Of a stretch of DNA of 64,000 bases, positions 1 to 8,192 are shown one piece after another; the first letter of the stretch is position 1, and the number at the start of each line of letters is the position of its first letter. The DNA comes from VRUE01 sp036271315 (GTDB taxonomy: Bacteria > Actinomycetota > Thermoleophilia > Solirubrobacterales > 70-9). A program made the position numbers and the translations under genes. The stretch is from contig DATBAV010000011.1 of assembly GCA_036271315.1 (NCBI GenBank), forward strand, positions 1-64,000, in the 5' to 3' direction. A model generated the notes under the pieces. It saw only the letters and a program-made list of their open reading frames with translations, was not told the DNA's origin and did no database searches.

Positions 1-81
1 CCGTGGGCCGCTGTCGTCAGCTTCGTCGGGCTCGCTGGCCCACCGGGAGCTTGCTCGCGCGTGTTACGGGGCGTGTGGGGA

Positions 82-158
82 GGAGGGTCGGAGGTGCATC
101 CCCAAAACACTTAAGCGGGGCTCCGCCGCGCGTTTTGGGGATGCACCTCCGACCCTCC
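82..158. repeat. Long perfect inverted repeat upstream of rpmJ
   Basis: Two 27-nt arms (82-108 and 132-158) are exact reverse complements around a 23-nt loop. It contains no T-tract, so it is not a classical intrinsic terminator, but it may end the transcript of a gene lying before the window. It belongs to a set of six such intergenic repeats found here. Positions 1-81 show no recognisable coding sequence. Positions 159-284 are the leader and probable promoter region of rpmJ, including a GC-rich hairpin near 202-221. Confidence 0.85.
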
Positions 159-284
159 CAGCCGGACACCCCCCGAAGCACGCCCCTGCTATCTTTCTCG
201 GTCGGCCCAGTGGGGGCCGGTTTGTGCCTGCCGTCCAACTCCTGGGGCGTGCGGGAAACCTGTATTCGATACGAGACCGGAGCA

Positions 285-398
285 ATGAAGGTTCGAGCTT
301 CCGTAAAGCCGATGTGCGAAAAGTGCAAGATCATCCGTCGAAATGGCGCGGTCTTGGTGATCTGTCAGAACCCCCGACACAAGCAACGTCAGGGTTAG
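285..398 (+). CDS. rpmJ: 50S ribosomal protein L36
   Basis: L36 is the smallest protein of the large ribosomal subunit and binds 23S rRNA through a zinc ribbon. The 37 residues begin MKVRASVKPMCEKCKIIRR and carry the C-x2-C...C...H zinc-binding pattern (Cys11, Cys14, Cys27, His32), which is the C+ form of the protein. The length equals the family norm. It opens the classic rpmJ-rpsM-rpsK-rpsD-rpoA-rplQ cluster, with 12 nt to rpsM. A longer in-frame extension to position 3 is rejected because the family begins exactly at this methionine. Confidence 0.97.
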   Translation: MKVRASVKPMCEKCKIIRRNGAVLVICQNPRHKQRQG

Positions 399-410
399 GG
401 CGGAGCGCGC

Positions 411-782
411 ATGGCACGTATCTCAGGAGTCAACGTCCCGGTCGGCAAGCGGGTCGAAATCGGCCTCACCTACATCTTTGGGATCGGGCGCTCGACCGCC
501 CAGAAGATCCTCGAGGAGGCGAAAGTCGACCCGAACACGATGGTCAAAGACTTGACCGAGGACGAGGTCATCCGCCTGCGCGACGCGGTCGATCAGCGCG
601 AGGTCGAGGGCGACCTGCGGCGCGAGCGCTCCCAGGACGTCAAACGGCTGATGGAGATCGGCTCCTACCGCGGCCTGCGCCACCGTCGCGGCCTGCCGGT
701 CCGCGGCCAGCGGACGAAGACCAACGCGCGGGGTCGCAAGGGCCCGCGCCGGATGAGCGTCGCCGGCAAGCGCAAGGTCTAA
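411..782 (+). CDS. rpsM: 30S ribosomal protein S13
   Basis: S13 sits in the head of the small subunit, contacts the P-site tRNA and bridges to the large subunit. The 123-aa product starts MARISGVNVPVGKRVEIGLT and has the helix-two-turn-helix region followed by the diagnostic RGLRHRRGLPVRGQRTKTNA block and a basic C-terminal tail that reaches the tRNA. Length and order of motifs are normal for the family. It is eight nucleotides ahead of rpsK and evidently cotranscribed with its neighbours. Confidence 0.98.
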   Translation: MARISGVNVPVGKRVEIGLTYIFGIGRSTAQKILEEAKVDPNTMVKDLTEDEVIRLRDAVDQREVEGDLRRERSQDVKRLMEIGSYRGLRHRRGLPVRGQRTKTNARGRKGPRRMSVAGKRKV

Positions 783-790
783 GGAGACTC

Positions 791-1192
791 ATGGCAGCAG
801 CGAAAAAACCCGCCAAAGGGCGCTCCCGTCGGCGCGTCAAGAAGAACGTCACCTACGGGCAGGCGCACATCAAGACTTCCTTCAACAACACGATCGTCAC
901 CCTGACCGACACCGAAGGCAACGTGATCGCCTGGGAGTCGGCTGGCTCGGCGGGTTTCAAAGGCTCGCGCAAGTCGACCCCGTTCGCCGCTCAGGTCACC
1001 GCTGACGCCGCCGCCAAGAAGGGGATGGAACACGGTCTCGAGAAGGTCGAGGTCTTTGCCAAGGGCGCTGGCTCCGGACGCGAGACGGCGATCCGCTCGC
1101 TGCAGGCAGCCGGGCTCGACGTCACCACCGTCAAGGACGTCTCCCCGCAGGCTCACAACGGCTGCCGCCCGAAGAAGCGGAGGCGCGTCTAG
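791..1192 (+). CDS. rpsK: 30S ribosomal protein S11
   Basis: S11 lies on the platform of the 30S subunit next to the Shine-Dalgarno helix. The 133-aa product begins MAAAKKPAKGRSRRRVKKNV and contains the family signature around TFNNTI-like KTSFNNTIVTLTD, GSRKSTPFAAQ and the C-terminal PQAHNGCRPKKRRRV. The ATG follows an AAGGAGA Shine-Dalgarno sequence. The TAG stop shares one base with the GTG start of rpsD, so the two genes are translationally coupled. An in-frame extension upstream runs through rpsM and is not coding. Confidence 0.98.
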   Translation: MAAAKKPAKGRSRRRVKKNVTYGQAHIKTSFNNTIVTLTDTEGNVIAWESAGSAGFKGSRKSTPFAAQVTADAAAKKGMEHGLEKVEVFAKGAGSGRETAIRSLQAAGLDVTTVKDVSPQAHNGCRPKKRRRV

Positions 1193-1812
1193 TGGCCCGC
1201 GATACCTCACCGCAGTGCAAGCAGTGCCGTCGCGAGGGCCAGAAGCTCTTCCTCAAGGGTGAGCGCTGCTTCACCGACAAGTGCGGGGTCGAGCGTCGCT
1301 CCTACCCGCCCGGCGAGCACGGCCGCGGTCGCATGCGCCAGTCCGAGTACCGGGTGCAGCTGCGCGAGAAGCAGAAGACGCGCCGCTACTACCAGGTGCT
1401 GGAGAAACAGTTCCGTGCCTACTACGACAAGGCATCGCGCCAGGACGGCGTTACCGGCGAGAACCTGCTGCGCCTGCTCGAGTCGCGCTTCGACAACGTG
1501 CTGGTGCGCCTCGGCTTCGCCGCCTCGCGGCGCCAGGCCCGCCAGCTGATCCGGCACGGCCACTGGCTGATCAACGGCCGCCGCGTCGATATCCCCTCTT
1601 ACCAAGTGCGTCCCGAGGACGTGATCTCGATCAAGTCGAACTCGGCGGCCAGCGACACGATTCGCAAGGCAACGGAGCTCGTCTCCACCGTGCCGGCCTG
1701 GTTGCAGGCCGACCACGACTCCCTTACCGCCAAGGTCCTGCGCTACCCAGAGCGCGCGGAGATCTCGGCACCGGTACAGGAGCAGCTGATCGTCGAGCTG
1801 TACTCCAAGTAA
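1192..1812 (+). CDS. rpsD: 30S ribosomal protein S4
   Basis: S4 is a primary 16S rRNA binder that nucleates 30S assembly and often represses its own operon. The 206-aa product starts at GTG overlapping the rpsK stop. Its N-terminal part has four cysteines (Cys9, Cys12, Cys26, Cys31) in the C-x2-C...C-x4-C arrangement of zinc-binding S4. The S4 RNA-binding domain follows near residues 95-160 (LLESRFDNVLVRLGFAASR). It is of normal length. Having zinc forms of both S4 and L36 suggests that zinc-independent paralogues may exist elsewhere in the genome. Confidence 0.97.
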   Translation: MARDTSPQCKQCRREGQKLFLKGERCFTDKCGVERRSYPPGEHGRGRMRQSEYRVQLREKQKTRRYYQVLEKQFRAYYDKASRQDGVTGENLLRLLESRFDNVLVRLGFAASRRQARQLIRHGHWLINGRRVDIPSYQVRPEDVISIKSNSAASDTIRKATELVSTVPAWLQADHDSLTAKVLRYPERAEISAPVQEQLIVELYSK

Positions 1813-1851
1813 CCGGACCCTGTTTCTGTAACACCCACACGCAAGGAACAC

Positions 1852-2832
1852 ATGCCCACTGATTTCCAGGTCCCTCGCATCACCTCAGAGAAGGTGGACG
1901 ATCGCCGCGGTACCTTCACCGTCGAGCCCCTCGATAAGGGCTTCGGCTACACCTTTGGCAACAGCCTCCGTCGCGTCCTGCTCTCCTCGCTAGGCGGCGC
2001 TGCCGTAACCAGCGTCCGCATCGAGGGCGTTGCGCACGAGTTCTCCACCGTGCCGGGGGTCAAGGAGGACGTCACCGACATCGTCCTCAACCTCAAGGAC
2101 CTCGTCGTCCGCATGCACACCGATGCCGATGAGGTCGAGGCGCCGCTGGTTGCCACCGGCCCCGGTGAGGTCAAAGCGAAGGACATCGACCTCCCTTCGG
2201 GCGTCGAGATCCTCAACCCCGAGGCGCCGATCGCGACGCTGGAGAAGAAAACCAAGCTCGAGATCTACCTGACCATCGGCCGCGGCCGCGGTTACTCGCC
2301 CTCCGATGAGAACAAGTCGGACGAGCAGCCGATTGGCGTGATCCCGATCGACTCGATCTTCTCGCCGATTCGCCGCGCTTCCTACGCGGTGGCGACGGCG
2401 CGCGTCGGTCAGCGCACCGACTTCGACAAGCTCACGCTCGACCTCGAGACCGACGGCTCGATCGAGCCGGGCGCCGCCCTGCGCGAGGCCTCTGAGATCC
2501 TGATCAAGAGCCTGGCGATCTTCACCGACGCCGACCGGGTCGAGGAGCTGACCGCTCGCGAGCCGGTGCCGAGCCACACGGCGGACGTGCTGCCGGGGCC
2601 AAGCGGCGACGGTATCGCCAGCAACAACGGCCTCGACGAGATCCTGATCGAGGAGCTGGAGCTCGGAGTGCGCTCCTACAACTGCCTCAAGCGGGCGGGG
2701 GTGCAGACGGTCGGCGACCTGGTGCGCAAGACGCGCTCGGAGCTGAACGCGATTCCGAACTTTGGCCAGAAGTCGATCGAGGAAGTAATTGAGACCCTGC
2801 ACGCGCGCGGACTCGATCTTCAGGGAGACTAG
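1852..2832 (+). CDS. rpoA: DNA-directed RNA polymerase subunit alpha
   Basis: The alpha dimer is the scaffold for assembly of RNA polymerase, and its C-terminal domain contacts UP elements and activators. The 326-aa protein has the N-terminal dimerisation domain (about residues 1-230, with GFGYTFGNSLRRVLLSS near residue 30) and, after an acidic linker, the helix-hairpin-helix C-terminal domain (about 255-320; ELGVRSYNCLKRAGVQTVGD, NFGQKSIEEV). An AAGGAA sequence lies about 6 nt before the ATG. The 39-nt gap after rpsD has no obvious terminator, so it is in the ribosomal protein operon. Confidence 0.98.
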   Translation: MPTDFQVPRITSEKVDDRRGTFTVEPLDKGFGYTFGNSLRRVLLSSLGGAAVTSVRIEGVAHEFSTVPGVKEDVTDIVLNLKDLVVRMHTDADEVEAPLVATGPGEVKAKDIDLPSGVEILNPEAPIATLEKKTKLEIYLTIGRGRGYSPSDENKSDEQPIGVIPIDSIFSPIRRASYAVATARVGQRTDFDKLTLDLETDGSIEPGAALREASEILIKSLAIFTDADRVEELTAREPVPSHTADVLPGPSGDGIASNNGLDEILIEELELGVRSYNCLKRAGVQTVGDLVRKTRSELNAIPNFGQKSIEEVIETLHARGLDLQGD

Positions 2833-2852
2833 GCGGGGGAGCTGAGGATCCG

Positions 2853-3206
2853 ATGCGTCATCGCAAGAAGCGAAACAAGCTGAGCCGCGACGCGGCGCAT
2901 CGCGAGTCCCTGCTCTCGAACCTCTCCAAGCAGCTGATCGAGCACGAACGGATCAAGACCTCGCAGGCCAAGGCCAAGGCGGTCAAGCCCGAGGTCGAGC
3001 AGCTGATCACGCTGGCCAAGCGCGGCGACCTGCACGCGCGTCGCCAGGCGCTGGCAACGCTGCACAACGACAAGTTCATCGTGCACAAGCTGTTCGAGGA
3101 GGTTGCGCCGCGCTACGTGGAGCGGCCCGGTGGCTACACCCGGATCGTCAAGTTGGGTCCGCGCAAGTCGGACTCGACCGAGATGGTCTACCTAGAGCTG
3201 GTCTAG
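2853..3206 (+). CDS. rplQ: 50S ribosomal protein L17
   Basis: L17 is located near the exit of the peptide tunnel on the 50S subunit. The 117-aa product begins MRHRKKRNKLSRDAAHRESL and contains ERIKTSQAKAKAVKPEVEQL and the conserved GGYTRIVKLGPRKSDSTEMV end. Length is typical. It is the last gene of the operon. Its TAG stop interlocks with the TAG stop of the converging truA through the palindrome CTAG, so the two transcripts must overlap at their 3' ends. Confidence 0.98.
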   Translation: MRHRKKRNKLSRDAAHRESLLSNLSKQLIEHERIKTSQAKAKAVKPEVEQLITLAKRGDLHARRQALATLHNDKFIVHKLFEEVAPRYVERPGGYTRIVKLGPRKSDSTEMVYLELV

Positions 3207-3940
3207 TTCCCGTAGGAGACGGACTCCAGGTACAGGCCTTGGGGAGGTGCCGTTTCGCCAGCATCGGGTCGAGGTGCTCCTTGTAGTAGCTGCTTGAAGC
3301 TTTCTAGGGTTCGACGCCCGCTGGCTACCTCCAGCTGGGTGCCCACGAGGATGCGGACCATGTTGCGCATGAAAGCGTCAGCGGTTATGTGGAAGTTGAC
3401 GATTTCGCCCTCTCGCGACCAGTCTGCGTTGAGGATGTTGCGGGTGAAGTGGACGTGGTCGGTTTGGGTGGGGGTGAAGGCTGTGAAGTCGTGCTTGCCT
3501 GTTAGAGCCGCTGCGCAGGCCTCCAGACCTTCGCGATTCATTTTGTGGGGCCACCAGAGGGCGCGGTTCTCCTCGAAGGGGCTGGAGCTGTGGCGGGCGA
3601 GGATGCGGTAGCGGTAGGTACGGGAAACCGCGTCACGACGGGCATCGAAGCCATCGTCGGTTGGCGCTGCCGCGGTGACGGCGATGTCGCGAGGCCCCAG
3701 GCCATTCAGTCTCTGCGTCAGGTTGGTCGGCATCTCGCCCGCGGTGACGAAGCTAGCCACCTGCCCCTCAGCATGCACCCCAGTATCGGTGCGCCCTGCC
3801 ACCGTCAGCTTCACCGGTTCGCGCAGGACGGTCTCCAGCGCCGTCTCCAGCTCCTCCTGCACCGTCCGCACCCCGGCCTGCTTGGCCCAGCCCTTGAAGC
3901 CGGTCCCGTCGTATTCAAGCTCCATCCGCACGCTGGTCAT
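3203..3940 (-). CDS. truA: tRNA pseudouridine(38-40) synthase TruA
   Basis: TruA converts uridines 38, 39 and 40 of the tRNA anticodon arm to pseudouridine. The product (about 245 aa from this start) has the N-terminal MRMELEYDGTGFKGW block, the catalytic AGRTDTGVHAEGQVASF motif with the nucleophilic aspartate in RTD, and the C-terminal FMRNMVRILVGT signature. The start at MTSVRMELEYD is chosen because the family begins here and because a CATACT -10 box lies 7 nt upstream. A 26-residue upstream extension runs into the intergenic inverted repeat. It is unusual that truA faces rplQ instead of following it. Confidence 0.93.
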   Translation of the reverse strand: MTSVRMELEYDGTGFKGWAKQAGVRTVQEELETALETVLREPVKLTVAGRTDTGVHAEGQVASFVTAGEMPTNLTQRLNGLGPRDIAVTAAAPTDDGFDARRDAVSRTYRYRILARHSSSPFEENRALWWPHKMNREGLEACAAALTGKHDFTAFTPTQTDHVHFTRNILNADWSREGEIVNFHITADAFMRNMVRILVGTQLEVASGRRTLESFKQLLQGAPRPDAGETAPPQGLYLESVSYGN

Positions 3941-3947
3941 CGCGAGC

Positions 3948-3953
3948 AGTATG
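3948..3953 (-). promoter_or_regulatory. Putative -10 box of truA (leaderless type)
   Basis: CATACT on the minus strand lies 7 nt before the truA ATG, and there is no Shine-Dalgarno sequence. This is the spacing expected if transcription starts at the start codon. No convincing -35 is visible. Confidence 0.4.
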
Positions 3954-3964
3954 CAGCGATTGGG

Positions 3965-4063
3965 AACAGCAGGATGGGAGACCTCTCGAACTGGCGGATA
4001 CTCAAAATGACGCGCCAATTAGCGCGTCATTTGTCAGGGCGAGAGGTCTCCCGTCCTGCTGTT
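3965..4063. repeat. Nested inverted repeat between ligA and truA
   Basis: The outer arms are 24 nt each (3965-3988 and 4040-4063) and pair at every position except one, which is a G:T wobble. Inside lies a second perfect hairpin with 11-bp arms (4005-4015 and 4022-4032) and a 6-nt loop. It starts two bases after the end of ligA on the minus strand, so it may terminate ligA transcripts, but it lacks a T-tract. Its nested form is shared with the repeat near 46.8 kb. Confidence 0.85.
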
Positions 4064-4064
4064 G

Positions 4065-6095
4065 CTACCCGCTGCCAAGCAGCTTGAGAAGCCCAGCCTC
4101 GTCGAGAATCTCGGTCTCGTATTTCTCAGCTTTGGCCAGCTTCGACCCCGGGTTCTCGCCGGCGACCACGTAGTCGGTCTTTTTCGAGACCGAGTTGACC
4201 ACCTTGCCGCCGGCCGCCTTAATCAGGGCGCCGGCCTCCTCGCGGGTCAGCTCGGGCAGTGTTCCGGTGAGCACGAACGTCTTGCCTTCGAGCGGGCCGC
4301 CGCTGGCTCGGCGTTCGGACTCGTCCTGTTCCAGGCGCAGGCCCTTTTCGCGCAGCTTCTCGACCAGTTCCCAGGTGCGCTCGTCGGCCAGCGACTCGGC
4401 GATCTGGACCGCCATGATCGGACCGACGCCCTCGACCTCCTCGATCTGCTCGGGGTCGGCAGTGTGCAGGGCGTCGATCGAGCCGAAGTGGTCGGCGAGC
4501 GCTTCCGCCGTGACGTAGCCGACGCCGGGCAGGCCAAGCGCGTAGAGGACGCGCTTGAAGGGTCGCGATCGCGAGGCGCCAATGGCGGCGAGCAGGTTGC
4601 GGGCGGAGATCTCGCCAAAGCCCTCCAGGTCCTCCAGTTGCTCCTCGCTCAGCTCGTAGATGTCGGCGACGTCGGCGATCAGGCCCTCTTGCAGAAAGCG
4701 CAGCGCCTGCTTCTCGCCAAGGCCGTCGATGTCCATCGCGCCCTTGCTGACGAAGTGTTTGACGTGCTGGAAGGACTGGCCCGGGCAGCCGGCGCGGTTG
4801 GGGCAGATTGTGAAGACCGCGTCCTCGGGCTTGATCGTCGGGGTGTCGCAAGCCGGACATTTGGCCGGCGGCTTGGGCCTTGGCCCGCGTCGCTTGCCCT
4901 TCTCCTGGCGCTGAATCAGCGGCGCCACCACCTGCGGGATCACGTCTCCCGCCCGCATCACGACGACCTCGTCCCCCGGACGCACGTCCTTGCGCGCCAG
5001 GTCCTCCTCGTTGTGCAGGGTCGCGGTGGAGACGGTGACGCCTCCGACGTGGACCGGCTCCAGCATCGCGAAGGGAACGAGATGGCCGGTACGACCGACA
5101 TTCCAGACCACCTTGTTCATCTTCGTCGTCGCGGTTGTCGGCGCGAACTTCCAGGCGATCGCCCAGCGCGGCTCGCGGCCGACCACGCCGAGCTCGCGCC
5201 AGAGCGCCCGCTCGTCGATCTTGACCACGACGCCATCGATCTCGTAGTCGAGCTCGTCCCGGCGCTCCTCCCACCAGTGGCAACGTTTGACCACCGACTC
5301 GATGCCTCCGTGGTGGTCGGTATCGGGGTTGACCTTGAAACCCCTCGCTCGCAGCCACTCGACCTCCTCGCTGTGGGTGGCGAGATTGAGGCCTTCCGTC
5401 GCTCCGATCCCGTAGCACCAGACCGAGAGCGGTCGTTCGGCGGCGAGGTTGGGATCGAGCTGGCGGATCGAGCCGGCGGCCGAGTTGCGCGGGTTGGCGA
5501 AGGCGGGCTCGCCCGCCTCGACCCGGCGTTCGTTGAGCGCCTTGAAATCGGCGATCGGCAGGTAGACCTCGCCGCGCACCTCGATCAGCGGCGGCGCTTC
5601 GTCGATGCGCAGCGGGATCGAGCCGATCGTGCGCAGGTTCTGGGTCACGTCCTCGCCGATCCGGCCGTCGCCCCGGGTGGCCCCGCGCGTGAACACGCCC
5701 TCCTCGTAGGTGAGCGAGATCGCCAGGCCGTCGATCTTGGGCTCGGTCGTGTAGCTGAACTCGGCGGCGCTGATGTCGAGTCGTTTGAGGTGGTTGCGGA
5801 TTCGCGTCTCCCAGGCCCGCAGCTCCTCCTCGTTGCGGGCGTTGGCGAGCGAGAGCATCTGCTCGGCGTGCTCGACCTGCTCGAAGCGCTCCAGCGGCGG
5901 CGCTCCGACTCGCTGCGTCGGCGAGTCCGGCGTGCGCAGATCGGGATGGTCGGCCTCGATCGCCCGCAGCTCATCGAGCAGCGCGTCGTACTCGTCATCG
6001 CCGATGGTTGGGTCGTCGAGGACGTAGTAGCGGCGGTTGTGCCCCGCCAGCTCCTGCCGCAGCTCGGCCGCGCGCTGCTCGGGCGTCCCGCTCAC
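4065..6095 (-). CDS. ligA: NAD-dependent DNA ligase LigA
   Basis: LigA seals nicks in DNA during replication and repair, using NAD+ to form a ligase-adenylate. The 676-aa protein is of full length. It has the Ia domain (YYVLDDPTIGDDEYD near residue 23), the adenylation lysine in TEPKIDGLAIS (Lys120), the OB fold, a four-cysteine zinc finger near 405-430 (CPACD...CPNRAGCPGQ), the HhH domain and a C-terminal BRCT domain (about 600-676; EGKTFVLTGTL). The ATG overlaps the surE stop by four bases, so both are translated from one mRNA. Confidence 0.98.
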   Translation of the reverse strand: MSGTPEQRAAELRQELAGHNRRYYVLDDPTIGDDEYDALLDELRAIEADHPDLRTPDSPTQRVGAPPLERFEQVEHAEQMLSLANARNEEELRAWETRIRNHLKRLDISAAEFSYTTEPKIDGLAISLTYEEGVFTRGATRGDGRIGEDVTQNLRTIGSIPLRIDEAPPLIEVRGEVYLPIADFKALNERRVEAGEPAFANPRNSAAGSIRQLDPNLAAERPLSVWCYGIGATEGLNLATHSEEVEWLRARGFKVNPDTDHHGGIESVVKRCHWWEERRDELDYEIDGVVVKIDERALWRELGVVGREPRWAIAWKFAPTTATTKMNKVVWNVGRTGHLVPFAMLEPVHVGGVTVSTATLHNEEDLARKDVRPGDEVVVMRAGDVIPQVVAPLIQRQEKGKRRGPRPKPPAKCPACDTPTIKPEDAVFTICPNRAGCPGQSFQHVKHFVSKGAMDIDGLGEKQALRFLQEGLIADVADIYELSEEQLEDLEGFGEISARNLLAAIGASRSRPFKRVLYALGLPGVGYVTAEALADHFGSIDALHTADPEQIEEVEGVGPIMAVQIAESLADERTWELVEKLREKGLRLEQDESERRASGGPLEGKTFVLTGTLPELTREEAGALIKAAGGKVVNSVSKKTDYVVAGENPGSKLAKAEKYETEILDEAGLLKLLGSG

Positions 6096-6901
6096 ACCGA
6101 GGAGGGGGCGCTTGCGGCGAGCATCGCGTCGAACCCCCAGCCGCGCAGGTTCTCGAGACCGCCATGGTCGGTGAGGTCGAAGTGGATCGGGGTGACCGAG
6201 ATGCGGCCGCTGGCGACCGCGTTGAGGTCGGTGCCGTCGATCTCCTCGTAGCCCGGCTGCCAGCCGTAGATCTCGTAATGGCGGCGACCGTCGGCCTCGC
6301 CGATCAGCTTCAGCTCGTCGTTGTAGATCCGTTTGCCGAGCTTGGTTACCTCGACCCCCTTGGGCTCGCCGGCGGGACAGTTGACGTTGATCAACGTTGC
6401 TTTCGGCATTGGTTGACTCAGCAGGTGTCGCACGAGCTCGGCGCCGAAGGGTGCGACGGCGCCGAAGTCAAAGCGGCCGCTGACGTAGCCCATGCCACCC
6501 CCTGAGGACTGCTGCGAGAAGGCGACGGCCGGGATGCCGAGGACGATTCCCTCGAAGGCGGCGGCGACCGTGCCCGAGTAGGTGATGTCGTCGCCGAGGT
6601 TGGCGCCGTGGTTGATCCCGGAGAAGATCAGGTCGGGCCGGTGACCGACCAGGCCCAGCTCGGCGAAGCGCACGCAGTCGACCGGCGTCCCGTCGGTCGC
6701 GTAGCCCTTGTCCCCATCGCCGAACTCGACCTCCTCGACCGTCAGCGGCGAGCGTGTGGTGATGCTGCGCGCCGTGGCGCTGCGGTTGGAGTCGGGCGCG
6801 ATCACGTCTACCTCAACCCCCTCGATCTCGCGCAGGGCCCGCCGGGCCGCCTGGAGGCCGGGAGCGGTGATCCCGTCGTCGTTGGTGAGCAGCACGCGCA
6901 T
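6092..6901 (-). CDS. surE: 5'/3'-nucleotidase SurE
   Basis: SurE is a metal-dependent phosphatase that removes phosphate from nucleoside 5'- and 3'-monophosphates. The 269-aa product begins MRVLLTNDDGITAPGL, where Asn7, Asp8 and Asp9 are metal ligands. SNRSATARSIT and GINHGANLGDDITYSGTVAAA are the other conserved blocks. It heads the surE-ligA pair with a 4-nt overlap. A TAGAAT -10 box lies 7 nt upstream of the ATG and no Shine-Dalgarno sequence is present, so a leaderless transcript is likely. Confidence 0.96.
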   Translation of the reverse strand: MRVLLTNDDGITAPGLQAARRALREIEGVEVDVIAPDSNRSATARSITTRSPLTVEEVEFGDGDKGYATDGTPVDCVRFAELGLVGHRPDLIFSGINHGANLGDDITYSGTVAAAFEGIVLGIPAVAFSQQSSGGGMGYVSGRFDFGAVAPFGAELVRHLLSQPMPKATLINVNCPAGEPKGVEVTKLGKRIYNDELKLIGEADGRRHYEIYGWQPGYEEIDGTDLNAVASGRISVTPIHFDLTDHGGLENLRGWGFDAMLAASAPSSV

Positions 6902-6908
6902 CGCGACG

Positions 6909-6914
6909 ATTCTA
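6909..6914 (-). promoter_or_regulatory. Putative -10 box of surE-ligA (leaderless type)
   Basis: TAGAAT on the minus strand ends 7 nt before the surE ATG. With no ribosome binding site in between, this fits leaderless initiation. Confidence 0.5.
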
Positions 6915-6917
6915 GGC

Positions 6918-8171
6918 TCAGTAGGAGGCGACTTCGCCGGCGATCAGGTCCTGCTCGAGGTGAGCGAGGCTGAGATCGCGAACGCTTCCCATCAGGATCG
7001 AGAAGATCATTACCCTGCCGTCGCGGTTGAAGCAGTAGCCGGAGAGGTTGCTGACGGCGCTGATCGTGCCGGTCTTGGTCCGGCAGCGGCCGTAGGCGGC
7101 GGTGCCGTGCATGCGTTCGGCAACGGTGCCTTCGTGACCGGCGAGGGCGAGGTCCTGGATGAATTCGTCGCCGACGGCCGTGCCGCGCATCGACTTGAGC
7201 AGCCCGACGACCTGGGCCGGCGAGGCGCGGTTGGAGCGGGTCAGGCCGGAGCCGTCGACGGCGTGCACGCCCGATTCGTGGCCGCGGGCAAAGGCTTCGA
7301 CGACTTCTGTGCCTGCCGTCGTCGTGCCGGCACCGCCGAAGCGGGCGCCGAGCAGCTTGATCAGCATCTCGGCGAAGAAGTTGTCGGAGTAGACGTCGGT
7401 GGTGTTGACGATGCTCGAGAGCGGCGGCGATTCGACCCGGGCCAGTTCGGTGCTGAAGGGTGGAGAGGTTCCCAGCGCGACCGTGGGGGAGATGCTGACG
7501 CCGGCTTCGCGCAGGCTCGCATCCAGGGTCGCGGCCGCGGTGATCGCCGGATCGCTGGCGAAGCCCGTGGCGCTCGGCGTGCTGTAGCCGGAGTTGAAGG
7601 AGAGGCCGGATAGCGGCCCGATTTCCGGACTGGTTGCGTAGCCCGAGTCGGCCACGCCGCGCAGGCGGTCGAAGATGCCGTCGTCGGCGTAGAGGCGGCC
7701 GGTTACCGACTTGATCCCGGCTTCGCGTACCTGGCGCTTGAGTTGGAAGATGTTGGTGCCGAGACCGCCGAGGAACCGCCGGTAGAAGGATGGCGTGCCG
7801 AGGGCGGGGTCGCCGGCGCCGACCAGGTAGAGGCTGCCGTGCAGGACGCCGTTGCGATCGATTCCCCCGTCGGTCTTGAGCAGCGTCGCGATCCTCGATT
7901 CCGCCCCGAGCCGCCCCAGCGCGGTCGAGGTGGTGAACAGCTTCATGTTCGAGGCGAGCGAGCGCGGACGTGTGGGCGCTCGCGCGCAGACGACCTTGCC
8001 TGTTTCGCCGTCGATCACGAGCAGGCCGCTGGAGCCGCCGCCGCCGTGCACGAGCCGAGAACGCATGGTTGCGCAACGGTCGCTGTTGGTAGCCGCCTGT
8101 GCCGCCGCGGATAGCAAGAGAGCCGCAAGCAGGGCACAAATAGCGGCAGGGATTGCCGGGGAACGCCTCAC
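6918..8171 (-). CDS. D-alanyl-D-alanine carboxypeptidase, PBP4 (DacB) family
   Basis: Proteins of peptidase family S13 trim or cleave peptidoglycan peptide stems outside the membrane. The 417-aa product starts at GTG with a signal peptide (hydrophobic segment about residues 8-26, ending AAQA). It has all three penicillin-binding motifs: SNMK (Ser74, Lys77), SDN in VYSDNFFAEMLIK, and KTGT in CRTKTGTISAVSN. A substrate-gating insertion typical of PBP4 lies between the first two motifs. It is divergent from a lipase gene with a very short shared promoter region and is followed 16 nt later by surE. Confidence 0.93.
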   Translation of the reverse strand: MRRSPAIPAAICALLAALLLSAAAQAATNSDRCATMRSRLVHGGGGSSGLLVIDGETGKVVCARAPTRPRSLASNMKLFTTSTALGRLGAESRIATLLKTDGGIDRNGVLHGSLYLVGAGDPALGTPSFYRRFLGGLGTNIFQLKRQVREAGIKSVTGRLYADDGIFDRLRGVADSGYATSPEIGPLSGLSFNSGYSTPSATGFASDPAITAAATLDASLREAGVSISPTVALGTSPPFSTELARVESPPLSSIVNTTDVYSDNFFAEMLIKLLGARFGGAGTTTAGTEVVEAFARGHESGVHAVDGSGLTRSNRASPAQVVGLLKSMRGTAVGDEFIQDLALAGHEGTVAERMHGTAAYGRCRTKTGTISAVSNLSGYCFNRDGRVMIFSILMGSVRDLSLAHLEQDLIAGEVASY

Positions 8172-8175
8172 TTAG

Positions 8176-8184
8176 TGGGATAAT
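8176..8184 (+). promoter_or_regulatory. Extended -10 promoter of the patatin gene
   Basis: TGGGATAAT matches an extended -10 (TGnTATAAT type). The same nine bases precede the tRNA-Pro gene. The next usable ATG is 8 nt downstream, which suggests a leaderless or nearly leaderless mRNA and decides the start of the gene that follows. Confidence 0.55.
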
Positions 8185-8192
8185 GCATGTTT

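Noticed and set aside
1..81. The tail of an upstream gene such as infA or map at the left edge.
   Set aside because: None of the three plus-strand frames shows a recognisable C-terminus.
4062..6251. A 729-codon open frame on the plus strand opposite ligA and surE.
   Set aside because: It is a GC-rich antisense shadow: its translation is low-complexity Leu/Arg/Asp-rich, while the minus strand encodes complete LigA and SurE.
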